Below are positions 1 through 11,670 of a DNA stretch of 64,000 nt, piece by piece. This DNA comes from Microcebus murinus (Eukaryota > Chordata > Mammalia > Primates > Cheirogaleidae), in the NCBI RefSeq assembly GCF_040939455.1, contig NC_134117.1, positions 63,386,501 to 63,450,500 on the forward strand. The letters run 5' to 3'. The first letter of the stretch is position 1; the number at the start of each line of letters is the position of its first letter. Below the pieces are notes generated by a model. The model made no database searches and was not told the origin of the DNA. It was given only the letters and a program-made list of their open reading frames with translations. A program made the translations under genes and the position numbers.

Positions 1-329
1 ATATGGCACATAAGGAAATAGATTTTTTGTTGTTGTTTTCTTATAGACTCATATCCCCTGTCCTCTAGGCACGTGTTCACCACCTGGCCTGCAGGCACAT
101 GGCGTGTAGAATCATTTCCAGGTATGCTGGGAACAAGGATTGGACCAGCTGTGTTTCTGATAACAGATTAGGCATAAGGCATGTATGAGGTTTTTCTCAG
201 CTCTAACTTGTGAAAGCCCAAGTAGTGGGTTAACATGATAAAGGAAAACAAAATTAAATAGGCTGGTGTAAACATAACACAACCGCCTTCCAGAAGGGAG
301 ATAAATGTTGCATGGAGACATCGAATCCA
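1..329. other. Unassigned sequence, no gene or repeat recognised
   Basis: Ordinary AT-rich mammalian sequence with scattered stops in all frames. I see no repeat consensus, no RNA gene and no promoter-like composition. Confidence 0.5.
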
Positions 330-800
330 GCCAAATTGCTGTCTCTGCTATTTCTGTTTGGCTAATAGTGCTTAATATTGGTTGAAAAATAAAAGTTTGC
401 CGAGAACCAGTATATCATATGGTCAGCATCGCATGGTTTCAAACACTCCAGTGAACCCATCTGGAGGGTTTCAGCCACCAGGGCTCGGAAGCCTCATTAG
501 CTGTCTCCAAAAGGCCTTGCCCAAGCAACGGTACAAATCATTGTTGTTTCAGGGCGATGGTGCAGAGTGAAAGAAAACAAACATGTTCAACCGTTTTGTG
601 TTTTCCATGTTAGAATCTAAAGATGGACGCAGAATTATTCAGTGGTTCCAGCAGGCCACTGAGCCCTCACTCTAAATATTTGCATCGGTTTATCGATGCT
701 ACTTGGGAGATGCTAATCAGGAAAGGGCATCACATGATCCAGATAATAAACATGACTGTATCTACCTTTGAGACTTCAGAATAGATCTGAATAATTTTTA
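330..800. other. Candidate conserved non-coding element
   Basis: Unique sequence that matches no repeat I know and carries several intact factor-type motifs close together: a perfect octamer ATTTGCAT (678-685), an ATTGTTGTTTC SOX/FOX-like stretch near 538-548, and TGCTAATCAG at 711-720. It also holds a short perfect inverted repeat, gcatcg (682-687) and cgatgc (694-699), with a 6-nt loop. CpG sites survive here although the surroundings have lost most of theirs. The regulatory role is inference; no conservation data were available. Confidence 0.3.
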
Positions 801-1261
801 TCACAGGTTTACATCCCCATGGAATCTGAGTTGGGAGGAAATCTGGCGGGCTCTCAGTCTAGTTGTCATCCCTTGTTTGAATCTCTTGACAAGGATGGCT
901 GCCCAGTCTCTGCTTTGACTCTTTCAGTGCTAAGACCAGTGGTCTCTGTAGTCTTTACCTTTTGTTCTCAGATGGTGCTAATCTGGGAATTTACCGTCTC
1001 AGTCAAATTCTGCCCATCTTCCTGACCCTGCTCTCTGGGGCTCGAAGAACAAGTCTGTCTGGCAGACTTTCACCTACGTAGAGACCTTATTTTCTTTGGA
1101 CCTTTTCATCTCTTAGATAAATCACTGATTTTTTTTTCCCTCCTTATGACAGGGCTTCATGTTGCCCACAGACCCCTAAGGGTACTCTTTGGGAGTATCC
1201 CAAACTTTCAAGCCACCACCCTTGTAAACAACTGTGATCTTTGGCCATCCTTCTCCCAGCC
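801..1261. other. Unassigned sequence
   Basis: No repeat or coding signal recognised. A 68-codon open frame over 819-1025 resembles nothing I know and is in the range expected by chance. Confidence 0.5.
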
Positions 1262-1405
1262 CACGTTTCTTCATCTGTAAGGTCAGGATAGCATAGTACC
1301 TGCCTCAGAGGGTTGCTGTGGGAATGAAAAGAGGTGCTGTGTGTTGAAACACAGTGCCTGGCAAATAGGAAGTGCTGGGAAATGGTAACTGTTGTTATCA
1401 TCAAA
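1262..1405 (+). repeat. MIR SINE fragment
   Basis: Matches the MIR core in order: 'cttcatctgtaa', 'tagtacctgcctcagaggg', 'ttgctgtggga', then 'acagtgcctggcaaatagga' and 'gttgttatcatc'. This is an ancient tRNA-derived SINE, present here as the core and 3' part. Boundaries are approximate. Confidence 0.8.
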
Positions 1406-2454
1406 GTCACCCTTAATTAATTGTTAAGCTTAGGACTGAACCAGGTCTCCAGACCAGGGGCCATCTTGACTCCTTTGTTCAGTTAGCTGCTCCTCCCAGC
1501 TTCCTACTGTTCGTGTGAGTTTAGCATCTTACTCCACTATCTAACTTTATCAGAAAAGGAAAGGACATTCATTTGGCCTGATCCATTCTTCACGAATCCT
1601 CATTGGCCTTAAGTGATCCCTGTTTCCGTTTTTTATACGCTCAGAAGCCACTCTTCACTTTTTTTCCTAGGTCACAGATTCTATCATCTTCCCATTGTTG
1701 AAAATCACCACCTATTCATCTGTCTTCAGAGTTCTTTGACAGCTTTTCCCACTATCCGGGTTTCCTATCCGTTCATGTTTATGGAACATGCTCTTATCTG
1801 CAAACCCTCTGGCTACCTGGATATATTATTTCTTGCACCACAGACCTAAGTTAGAGGGTTGTGGTGTGAAGTTATTTTTTACCAGAAATTTTTCCAGCCT
1901 TCCCACAGACCATAGAATCAGAGAATAGTTAGAAAACAATGTTCTCTTTTACATCTGCTGGTGGAATACATATAGCCCAAGCAGGAGACAGAAAAAGGTC
2001 CTTGTGCAATTCAATAGAACGTAACTTAAGGGACCCTTTGATTACTCTTGTACTTCTATCACAATTTTCAGCTCTTTATGGAAAGTAATGCACTTTTCCT
2101 ACTCTGTTCTTACAGGCTATTACTGGTAATCAGCAAGCAGTTGCCCTATGCCCAATTTTCATGTCCTTTAAAAATCAGCCCTCACTCTGCGGCTGGATTG
2201 AACGTGTCCTATTCTGTTCTACACTGGGATTATTTGTGATTGCATAATTGGAATTTGCCTTTTTTAAGACTCTTGCAAATCTCTTGGGCCATCTTTCATT
2301 TATTGGAGGAAGCAGCCCTATGCAAACATAAATAGACTTTAAATATTTCTATGGCGCTATATTTTATAATCTTGTTCTGTCATGTTTCTTTTTAAAGCCT
2401 CAGGGTTAGTTTAATTATTTGGGGGCAAGCAGGCTTTTTTGGGTATTTGCTGCT
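1406..2454. other. Unassigned sequence
   Basis: About 1 kb of AT-rich sequence with no confident repeat match. Short pyrimidine-rich stretches around 1640-1760 slightly resemble L2 but are too weak to call. Confidence 0.4.
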
Positions 2455-2650
2455 TTAGTTACTTCATCTATAAAAAGGGCACCTTTTAATGATGTATCTA
2501 CCTTGTAAGGTTGTTGCAAGAATTAAATGGGTATTATAGTTCACCCACAGCTGGGATTATAAAAAACTCAGAATAGTGCCAGGCATGTGTTCAATGAGTG
2601 TTGGCTACTATTGCTGCTATCATTATCACCATCATCATCATCATGATGTT
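2455..2650 (+). repeat. MIR SINE fragment with (ATC)n tail
   Basis: MIR core pieces are colinear: 'cttcatctataaaaagggca', 'ctaccttgtaaggttgttgc', 'aagaattaaatg', 'atagtgccaggcatgtg', then a short 'catcatcatcatcatgatg' run near 2630-2648. A short unrelated stretch lies near 2535-2565. Confidence 0.75.
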
Positions 2651-2789
2651 TTACATTGACAAAGTAAATTTCATTTTCAAAGAAAAAAGAGACCCTGTTC
2701 TTCTATGCCATGTGCAGCCAAATGTTCCTTTTCCATATGCTCTCATTTCATCCTAAATCACAATTGTGTCATTTCAGTGGAGAGTTTAT

Positions 2790-3545
2790 CCTTCATCCAG
2801 CTGATATTGTTGCAGATACTACTTTAAATTGGGTGGTTGGAGAAGGCCTCTCTGAGGAGGCAGCATCTGAGAAGGTTTCTGAGGAAGCTGAGAAAGTATC
2901 TGCAAGGCAAGTGCAGGGGAAAGAGCATGGGCCAGACCTTGTCAGGGGAGTGTCTGTCGTGTGCAGAAACAGCACGGCACCTAGGGTGACTTGGCGTGGA
3001 GCGAGGTGGGCTTCTAAGAGAATGGCGGCACATGAGATCTGAGAGCCAGCCAGGGTCAGGTTGCAACTAGAACTTTGAATTGATTCTGTGATGGGAAACA
3101 ATTGGAAACTGCTGAGCAGGGGTGTGGTTGGCTTGTGTGGAAAACAGATGAAACAGAGGCATGAGTGGAAGCAAGGAGAGCATTTGAAAAACTATGGCAG
3201 TGATCTGGGTGAAAGACACTGTTACCATGCACTGGGTTGGGAGCAGAGGAGTGGGTATAAAGTGTTCTGGTTTAAAAGGTATTTTAAGGGTAGTGTCTAC
3301 AATAAAGATTTGCATGGAGCAGGCAGGGACAAAAGGGTTAGTTAGGCCAAGAGAGAAATCAGGTAGGACTGGAGGGTGCTTTATTTGTTTGTTTTCTTTA
3401 ATCTGTGGGTGAATGGTAGTGCTACCTATGGAGAGAGGAGTACTGGAGTAGGAGGGATTTGGAATGGGAAAGTCAGTAGTTTTGTTAGATTTGAGATGGC
3501 CATTAGACTCTGGGTTGGATATGTGTTCTTAGGAAAGGCGGCACA
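2790..3545 (-). repeat. L2 LINE, antisense 3' region
   Basis: The + strand follows the reverse complement of the L2 3' region over about 750 bp: 'ggcctctctgaggaggcagc', 'aagtgcaggggaaagagc', 'aattggaaactgctgagcag', 'gagtggaagcaaggagagc', 'ggtgaatggtagtgctacct' and 'tagatttgagatggccatta'. It is one of the best-preserved L2 pieces in the window. The 110- and 102-codon frames lying over it are by-products of GC-richer L2 sequence, not genes. Confidence 0.75.
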
Positions 3546-5344
3546 TTTGAACAAATTTTGAGCAAATTTGAACAAAACAAGCAATAGACTTGATTTCAGA
3601 ATTCTTATTTGCTTCTTCTAAGAGTTACAGGGGACTTACCTCCACTACCTAAAAGAAAACATAGTGGCTTCCAGATATACATTTGATTAATTAGAAGCCT
3701 GAAGCTCTGTTTTTACTGCTTTAATAGAAAAGAATTTATAACTGTGTTTTAGTGGTGAATTCTCTGGTGGAGACTGAACCTAGTGGATGATGATGAGAAT
3801 TTCAAAATATAAATACTTAGTAATTCAAAATCTTAGAAAATAATAGTGGCACATACCTTACTGATTGGTTACATTTTTAAAGTATGTGTGTTATTAATTT
3901 ATTCACATAATCATTTAAAAAATAACTATTGTAATTATGACATTGAGTATCAACTTGGTTAAAGAAAAAAGAGACTTCTGATAAAACTATCTCTAAAGGA
4001 ACTGATGTTATGGAAGCTAGAATTTTTTTTATATTTTTAGCTGAGAGAGTGTTCATATTATTAATAACTGGTTAGCTGCAAAGATCACCACTGTTTAACT
4101 ATAAAGATGGAGCTGGGTGTACAGAATTGCATCTAGTTCTGGGGAACTAATCTTAAGAGTTCATTTTTTAAAAAAAATAGCGGGTCTTCTTACTGTGTAG
4201 ACCAAAATTGTGTACTACTCAATACCCTTCTTCCAAAGTTTTCAGATGTTAGGATTTAGAAAATTTTCATTGTGGTGTTAGAGATTGCATCTCAAGACAC
4301 TCTGATTTGAAAGCTAGTCTAATGAGATGACTTTCAAAGATAAAAGGAATCAATATGCCTAATTGTGTTTATCATTATTTTTTGTCTTTACCAGATGCTT
4401 TAGAATACAGAGGCCTTCTTTAATCTGTTGATGCTTAGATGAACGATGCAGTCTTCATTAACATACCGATGTCAGTGCTCTTGTAATTCTAAAGTTTCTT
4501 CCTGATTGCTTGATAAAAATTCTACTTCACATATGTTTTGAGAAGACCTCCAAGTTATTTCAGTTTGATACAGGTACACAGAATTAATATTAGAGATATA
4601 CTTGTTAGCAGTGGAAACATTTTCAGTTATATATTATTACTATTAGAAAACATCATTCTTAAATGTCATCATTTGATATCACCAGTGATAGCATAGTGAA
4701 TTTTATCTCTGGGCCCAGTTCACACATTTTTCCAGTAAAGTTAAATGAAACTTCAACGAGCCAATACAGTGGGCTTGTTTATTGGTGGTAGCCGGATGGG
4801 GACTGTTCATGCCTTTCACTTATTGCTTCCTAATATTCTGTAGTAAAGATTAAAACACACTATACCCATTTCTGCAGCAAGCAGTCTTGTAGAGTTGATT
4901 GAGTTAGGTAGTCTGAGTTCGGGATCTGATTGTGCTAGAAGCTGATTGTACAAGTTATTTTGCCTTTTTAGGAATTTGTTTTGCCAGCTTTATGATTATG
5001 AGGTTAAAATAATTGATCTTTGATATCTCTTTCATGTCAAACCACCTTTGTTCCTCTGTGTGTGATAATGGGAAAAAGTGGACACATCAATCTCAAAGTA
5101 GAAGTTCCGAGATAAAAGAGGAGAGATACTAAGCACAGGGGCACAGGGGCCAGACAGGCGTGGTCAGGGCACTGATATGCGTCCATTTTCGGGTGTCCGC
5201 TGCTAACCTCCAAAGCTGAGTCCCAGTGTTGGCCCGAGCAGGAGTGACCTGAGTTATCTTTGCTGTTGTGTTTTCATAGTAGAGGTGCTGGGGACGGTGG
5301 TGGGGGTGACAGGGCTGAGGGAGCTGCTGGGAGTTGCCCTATTC
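3546..5344. other. Unassigned AT-rich sequence
   Basis: Nearly 1.8 kb with no repeat that I recognise and no open frame of note. It is strongly AT-rich from 3650 to 5050. The lack of interspersed repeats over this length is mildly unusual for this window. It could hold conserved non-coding sequence, but nothing in it proves that. Confidence 0.4.
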
Positions 5345-5790
5345 CTAGTGCTTTCTTAATAAAGGAGCATAAACTGGGTGGCTCCAAACAACAGAAATTT
5401 ATTTATTGTCTCACAGCACTGGAGGTTAAAAGCGTGAAATCAAGGCGTTGGCACGTCCATGCACCCTGCGAAGGGCTCCAGTGATGAATCCTTTCTTGCC
5501 CCTCCTGGAGGTTGCCAGCAGTCCTTGGCATTCTTTGGTTACAGAGTCATCACCCCAGTCTCTGCCTCCTCCTTCACATGGGCTTCTCCCCTGTGTGTCT
5601 GTGTTTCTGGGGGTTCCGGATTTCCCTCTTCTTACAAAGACACCAGTCATACTGGGTTTAGGGCCTGCCCTACTCCGGTATGATCTCCTCTCCGTTACAT
5701 CTGCAAAGATGCTGTTTCCAAATAAGGTCACATTCACAGGTTCCAGGTGGCCACGAATTCTTGGAGGGACACTGTTGAACCTAGGACTTG
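5345..5790 (-). mobile_element. MLT1-type LTR (ERVL-MaLR), antisense
   Basis: Reverse complement of an MLT1-class LTR. The 3' part reads 'actgggtggctccaaacaac' and 'agaaatttatttattgtctc'. The middle has 'cttcacatgggcttctcccc' and 'cttacaaagacaccagtcat'. The 5' end reads 'ccaaataaggtcacattcac' and 'ttggagggacactgttgaac'. It is close to full length, with no internal retroviral sequence beside it, so it is best read as an old solo LTR. Confidence 0.75.
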
Positions 5791-5794
5791 GGTG

Positions 5795-5885
5795 GCATTA
5801 ATGGGGATGATGGTAATGATGGCCGTGGTAGAATGTGGTGGTGGTGGGGGTGGCCTTGTGGTGATGATGTGAGGATATTGCTGAG
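5795..5885. repeat. Degenerate GGT/GAT-rich simple repeat
   Basis: Imperfect run of GAT, GGT and GTG trinucleotides directly next to the LTR, including 'ggtggtggtgggggtgg'. Confidence 0.5.
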
Positions 5886-7051
5886 GCAAGATGATCTCCT
5901 GAAAGTCAGGCATAAGAGCTTTTTGAGTTGCTTCACTGCAGGGTGGCCCCCGGCATGCCTCGGTGACCATCATGAACTGAAAGGAAAGGGTCTGGTCCCT
6001 TACAGGCTCTCATGAAGCCTTCCGTCTGCCTTGAGATGTGGCCACGGACAGAACACTGGCATGGGGGAAGGATATGTGGCCGCTCAGATACGATTAGCAC
6101 AGTCATTTTCAACTTTGAGTGTTTAAAGAACAATTGCAAGGACTGGAAACTCTGGGGTCCACATTTAAAAAGATTGATAGACTTAACACCACATAAGTAA
6201 GAGATAATCACAAGCAGTCATGACCTTGCCATAAAGGAATGCCTTGAGGGGGACCCACACATCTCCCCTGCATGTTCCCTTTCACTTGGTGGCAGCCTGG
6301 TCCGGACCGTCTGTTGCCCCAGCTCAGCTCACTCCCTGGCAGATTCACAAGGCTGAGTTCTCTCATATCCAAAGAACGGGGTTTTCGCTCTACCACATCT
6401 GGAGATTGGAAGGTGTTTTACGTGCTCCAGTTCAGCTGTGCAGCCCAGGGTTCTATCTCACACGACGGACTCTTAGGTGTAGCACAAATGCTTACTCCAC
6501 ATTGATTCAAATTTGAGCACAAACCTGTGAACGGTTCTTGGCACAGGAATTACTCCAGAGTAATGAAAAATGGCCCACTGGCAATGTTTTAAAGACTCTG
6601 AGAAGTGAGGGGAGGGAGAAGTATTCTTGTATTCTTGTGACACCAATGCAGATGTTTCTCTAGGAAAAAAGATAGAGTGTATGTCTACAAAGCACTTTTA
6701 GTTTCTTAGAGAGCAATAATGTTTAAATATAAGGCACTCAACTTCTGATCAAAATGGGAAATAGGTAATGAAACCTTTAAAGAAAATATATATTGATGCT
6801 TTTGTAGTCCACGTTCAGGATTATCTTCTCTTTCTCTTATTTCTTATAAGAGATTGTACATGGTCTGTCTGTCCTTGTGTCATTCTGTGTCCCTGACATT
6901 GTATCTGTTTTTCCCCTTGCTCTAAAATTTATATTGAAAGAATGAGCTTTGCAGTGTTGTACACTAAAAAGTCCCTCTTCCGAAATTTCTAAAAATATCT
7001 AAACTCCTATTTAGAAGAGTAAATGAATAATTTTTCTGATCAGAGGGTTTT
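5886..7051. other. Unassigned sequence
   Basis: No repeat recognised. The segment 6220-6520 is somewhat richer in G+C, and short frames overlap there on both strands (92 codons at most), but none resembles a known protein. Confidence 0.4.
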
Positions 7052-7564
7052 CTCAATTAGCATTTTTTAATTCTTTCTTTATTTCAGCATATTACAGGGG
7101 TACAAATGTTTAGGTCACATATGTTGCCTTTGCCCCACACAAGTCAGAGCTTCAAGCATGTCCATTCCCTAGACGGTGCGCACTGCACCCATTAGGTGTA
7201 TATAGGTGTATATATACCCATTCCATCTTTCCCCCTTCCACTCCCTGATACCTGATGAATGTTATTACTGTATGTGCACTTAAGTGTTGACCAATTAATA
7301 ACAATGTGATGGTGAGTACATGTGGTGCTTGTTTTTCCATTCTTGTGATACTTCACTTAGTAGAATGGGCTCCAGCTCTATCCAGGATAATACAAGAGGT
7401 GTTAGATCACCATTGTTTTCTTGTGGCTGAGTAGCACTCAGTGGTATACATATAACACATTTTATTAATCCACTCACGTATCGATGGGCACTTGGGTTGT
7501 TTCCACATCTTTGAAATTGTCATCTGCACTAGAATGTTTATAGCAGCTCAGTTAGCATTTTTAA
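7052..7564 (-). mobile_element. L1 3' end, 5'-truncated, with target duplication
   Basis: Antisense LINE-1. The minus strand encodes the end of ORF2 (KCVICIPLSATQP and ILLSEVSQEWKNKHHMYS within 7295-7477, matching the family's C-terminal region) followed by a 3' UTR reaching about 7070. A target duplication flanks it: 'ctcaattagcattttttaa' (7052-7070) and 'ctcagttagcatttttaa' (7547-7564), one substitution and one T-run difference. Only about 480 bp of element remain, and ORF2 is too short to act. The slight divergence of the duplicates suggests moderate age. Confidence 0.85.
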
Positions 7565-7566
7565 GA

Positions 7567-8554
7567 ATTTACTCTAGAATCCTGCAGGAGGACATTTGGT
7601 GGCTGTGGCAGGTGATAACCTATGAGTCACCTCCTTTGCCCACTCCATAATCTGTTTCTTGCTGTTCACCTACCAGACACCAAATGAAATACCCTTCTTC
7701 TGTTTTCCAGCTCTAGCATGCAGAGAAGAGCAAAGAGAAGGGAGGGAGGTGTTTAGAAAAGGGTACAAAACCCCAAGTCCCCTCAACAGTGATAACATTA
7801 GACTGAGCCATTTAAAGCTAGAGTACTGAATACTTAATAATGTTCCAAAAAAAAGGCACTTCAGAAAATTGGATCAACACTAATGTAGAAACTAAATAAA
7901 ACAACATACATTAAAATATAATTTATGGAAAGCTGCAAAATATTCTGCTTTGCATATTTTTAAAACTTAGTGATAAAATTTCTTAGTCAAAATAGAAATA
8001 AGCATTGTTGTCCATGTGTCTTAGAAGCCTTCCTTATCCTACTGTGGGTAGCACGGAGCCCCAGGACCCTGTTGGCATGAAGGCCACACACACCCAAGTT
8101 CTCTAGGACGTGAGAACTGGCTGGCACAATTATTTCGATAACCCCCTTCATAAAACTTTACAGTTTTTCCCTAAAATTTCTCCTTTAGGTAAAGCCAAGT
8201 TACTCAGTAGAATTTATGCTTAGAAAACATGAAAATTTGTGCCAGCAGATTTTTTTTTGAGTCTTTTATTATTTGGTTGCCAATATTAATATTCATTTCT
8301 TTCCCATAAGTTTCTTTCATGCCAAATGCCCTGTGTCTGTGAGCCTTATTTATCAGCAAAGCCTCAGAGATATTTTGGCATGCGGCCAAATAATTGCAGT
8401 TAGCCAACTGGAGAATTCATTTATTTTTGAGCTAATAACAGATGTTTAAAATGGGATTTTCAGGTAAAGTGTGACTATAGATTAAAAGCCTGCTGTGGTA
8501 CAAAGCCTGGGAGTTCACCAAGACCTGCCCTGGCCCTTCCTCTCATTCCTCTGG
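7567..8554. other. Unassigned sequence
   Basis: AT-rich, no repeat recognised. A T8 run near 8249 is not attached to any identifiable element. Confidence 0.4.
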
Positions 8555-8753
8555 AATCAGAGTGTCCCTGGAAGCTTTTGTCTTTCAGCAGCTATTGACC
8601 AGGAGAGATTTTTAAAGCTACAATGGAAATGCCCTCTCTCCAGGGCACTTTTTAGTGTTTTGGGGCCCAAGGAAGGTGCAGCAGGGTGGAGTCTCATTTG
8701 CTGCTCTTTGGCGTGTTGGTTTGTGTGTGTCTTCATATTCTAGCACAGATTTG
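8555..8753 (+). repeat. Inverted duplication, arm A
   Basis: Runs from 'aatcagagtgtccc' to 'tagcacagatttg'. Its reverse complement recurs at 9812-10013 at roughly 90% identity by eye. Shared blocks include 'gaagcttttgtctttc', 'ccagggcact', 'gaaggtgcagcagggt', 'gagtctcatttgctgctctt' and 'tgtgtgtcttcata'. Weaker similarity continues past the end ('gatgaga' 8763-8769 against 'tctcatc' 9792-9798). I do not recognise it as a known repeat family. Confidence 0.85.
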
Positions 8754-8855
8754 CTTTTTATTGATGAGAGTTTCAAGAAGGGCATTTTTTCCCCACTGCT
8801 TATTCTTATTGTTGTGATTGCTGAGACCATTCCTTCTACTTCCAACTTCTGCCTC

Positions 8856-8857
<2 letters not shown>

Positions 8858-8887
<30 letters not shown>
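8858..8887 (+). repeat. Poly(A) tract, 30 A
   Basis: Uninterrupted A30 about 100 bp beyond arm A. It may be the tail of a retro-inserted sequence, but I found no matching target duplication or recognisable body. Confidence 0.9.
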
Positions 8888-8889
<2 letters not shown>

Positions 8890-9237
8890 AATTATAAAGG
8901 GCAAAGGCAATGCAGTTAATCTCTAAATTTACTCTTGTTACCTAATATAGAAAGGACCTAAACCAGAACAGCATCTGCTCAAGTAAAAGAATGTTTTCTT
9001 ACAAAAAAGGGGATTGTTATTGTTTATTTTAGAATTGCCATTATGCTTTTGGAATGTACTATAAGAGTAATAAAAGTTAATTACCAAAGATTAGAAAGTG
9101 CAGGCAAGAAGAGAAAGATAGAAAATTTCCAAAATTGTATTCATCAGGAAAAAAAAAAATCACTGTTAAAATCTCAAGGTGATGCTTTCCAGATAACTTT
9201 TGTTTCCTTTTCTTTCTTTTTCTCACTTTTTTGTTTT

Positions 9238-9600
<363 letters not shown>

Positions 9601-9811
9601 ATTCCAGACTTCAGATGGGGATCTATGTGTATGTATGAGTAATGGGGTGCACATCAGTATGTCTGTACATATAGAGTGTTATTTTGTATTAATCTAAATC
9701 TTCTTCATTCGTTCAGGTTTTAAAGGAGGGGAGGATGTTATAAGAGAGAATTTGCTGGAGTAGATGGCCAGGGAATTGTCTTTCCTGATAGTCTCATCAA
9801 AAAAAAAAAAT

Positions 9812-10013
9812 CAAATTTGTGCTACAGTATGAAGACACACATAGACCAACACACCAGTCAAAGAGCAGCAAATGAGACTCGACCCTGCTGCACCTTCCTC
9901 AGGCCCCAAACCACTAAAGAGTGCCCTGGAGGGAGGACATTTCCCTTGCAGCTGTAAAATCTCTCTCAGTCAATAGCTGCCGAAAGACAAAAGCTTCCTG
10001 GGACACTCTGATT
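9812..10013 (-). repeat. Inverted duplication, arm B
   Basis: Reverse-complement partner of 8555-8753. The arms differ by scattered substitutions and small indels, such as four extra bases here at 'gactggtgtgtt'. Arm B is preceded by a 12-13-base A run (9799-9810). Confidence 0.85.
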
Positions 10014-10283
10014 TGTGATGAGTGACATTTATGGTGAAATAGTAAGGTTGAGATCCGTTGTCACACTAATAACGGAGAGAAGAGCTTTGCAGGTGGAAGG
10101 GATCGCAGGTGGGCAGGAGAGCTCAGCTTGCTCCTGCGTCTGGAAGAGCCATGGGGCTGAGGCTCGGGAGGAACAGTTGAGAATGGTTGGCAGGGATCAG
10201 ATCATCTGGGCACCTTCTAGGCCGTGCTTATTTACCTTGATATTAATCTATCCTGGCTTTCCATGGTCCATATCGTGAAAGCA

Positions 10284-10450
10284 GCAGAGGGCCTAGCCAC
10301 TGCAGTCAGATAAATCTCTTGTGTAAACTTTGGCAAGCTAATTAATGTCTCCAGGTCTTAATTTCTAAATCTTTAAAACGGAGATGATTGTAGGTGCTGT
10401 GAGAAAGGGTCATTTGGGAAAAAAGTCAGATAATATGTATAAAGCAGCGA
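10284..10450 (+). repeat. Probable MIR fragment
   Basis: Weak but ordered match: 'tttggcaagctaattaatgt', 'ctccaggtcttaatttctaa', 'atctttaaaacggagatgat' and 'gtaggtgctgtgagaaaggg'. Diverged. Confidence 0.45.
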
Positions 10451-11479
10451 AGAGGCTGGCTCCACCTTTAATCAGTTTTATGGTTGAATTTATTCAAGGT
10501 ATATTGATAGAGTAACCAAGGGCTTGCTCAAGGAAGGTTATTTAGCAGAAGCTATAATGGAGCTTCAAATAGCAAAGCCATGAAACCTGCAATTCTCTTC
10601 CTCGCCGCCTTCGTACTAATGAGCCAAGGCGCTCCTTTGACCGATGTCCTCATGCAGAGCCAAGTGTTATTACTGGCTTTTTAAAGATCTTAAGGCAGAA
10701 GAGTGGCTTTCCTTACTCTTTCTCGCCTAACACCTTATTCTCAGCACTTTTGAAGTAGACATGGTCAGTGAATCCTTGGGGAATGTCTGATGAACAACCA
10801 AAGCCACTGTGAACCTCAGCCTTTTCTTTTCCAGAAGGGAGACCATGCTTTTACTCCAATGAAGACTTTATGTGTATAGAAAATTGAAACATACTTTAAA
10901 ACGTATTTAAAATATATTGCAACTTTAAGAAAGAGGGTTGAAAAATCTATAAAATTGTATGATTCCATTGAAAACGTGGCATACATCCAGTGGACCTGTG
11001 GCACCTGTATCAACTGGTGCAGCTATGCAGGCTGTCTAAGGTGGCACCTGTAAGGACTGTCCTCTGCTTCTGGTGTGTCACATTGGCTACTAGGTACATT
11101 GAAGACCACCTCTGTCTGCACATCGGTAGTTATTGACATATTCCTGGTGGTTTTCTCTGGTTGTGCAACTATAAATAAAGAAATATTCTTGTTTGAATTT
11201 TTTACAATGAACATGTATTACATTTGTAATAAAAATAAAATTTAAAAAGCACTTAAAAATAGTCTTCAGTTTTTTTTCACATCACTCTTCATGCAACTTC
11301 ATATTTATATCCAGCACTCCCAACTCCAAGGACCATGCCCACATGTTCTTTTAGCACTTTAAAAATAAAGTCTAGTAGATCTTCCAAATTCTGAAATCTC
11401 AGCACTGATATAGATTTCAGTAAGGTACCTAATGGAGTCATTTCAAAATATGCAATTTTCTCTTAAGAGTCTTGGATTT
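10451..11479. other. Mostly unassigned; possible L1M 3' end at 11165-11270
   Basis: The stretch 'acaatgaacatgtattac' to 'aataaaaataaaatttaaaa' resembles the 3' end of old L1M elements on the + strand, but only weakly. The segment around 10580-10720 keeps several CpGs and matches no repeat. No coding signal was found. Confidence 0.35.
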
Positions 11480-11670
11480 TGATTCTTGTTTTGACCGCTT
11501 TACCAGGCATAAACTCTTAGGTTTTCCTCATCTGTAAAATAGGGAAAATAACCCCTCCCTTACACAATTTATAGAATATCTGTTGATTCAAATTAGATAT
11601 GAAAGTACTTTTAAACTATTGACACAAATGTTAGCTGCTTTATATTATTATGATTCATTGTTGTTGTATC
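11480..11670 (+). repeat. MIR SINE fragment
   Basis: Ordered MIR core: 'taccaggcataaactcttag', 'tcctcatctgtaaaataggg', 'aaaataacccctcccttaca', then 'atattattatgattcattg'. Confidence 0.6.

Noticed and set aside
2710..3101. 110- and 102-codon frames on opposite strands
   Set aside because: Both lie over the L2 block and reflect its composition.
8495..8887. Processed pseudogene ending in A30
   Set aside because: No target duplication, no poly(A) signal at the usual distance, no recognisable coding sequence. The inverted copy at 9812-10013 lacks an equivalent tail.
8655..8897. 80-codon frame ending in polylysine
   Set aside because: The lysine run is the poly(A) tract; the rest overlaps inverted-duplication arm A.
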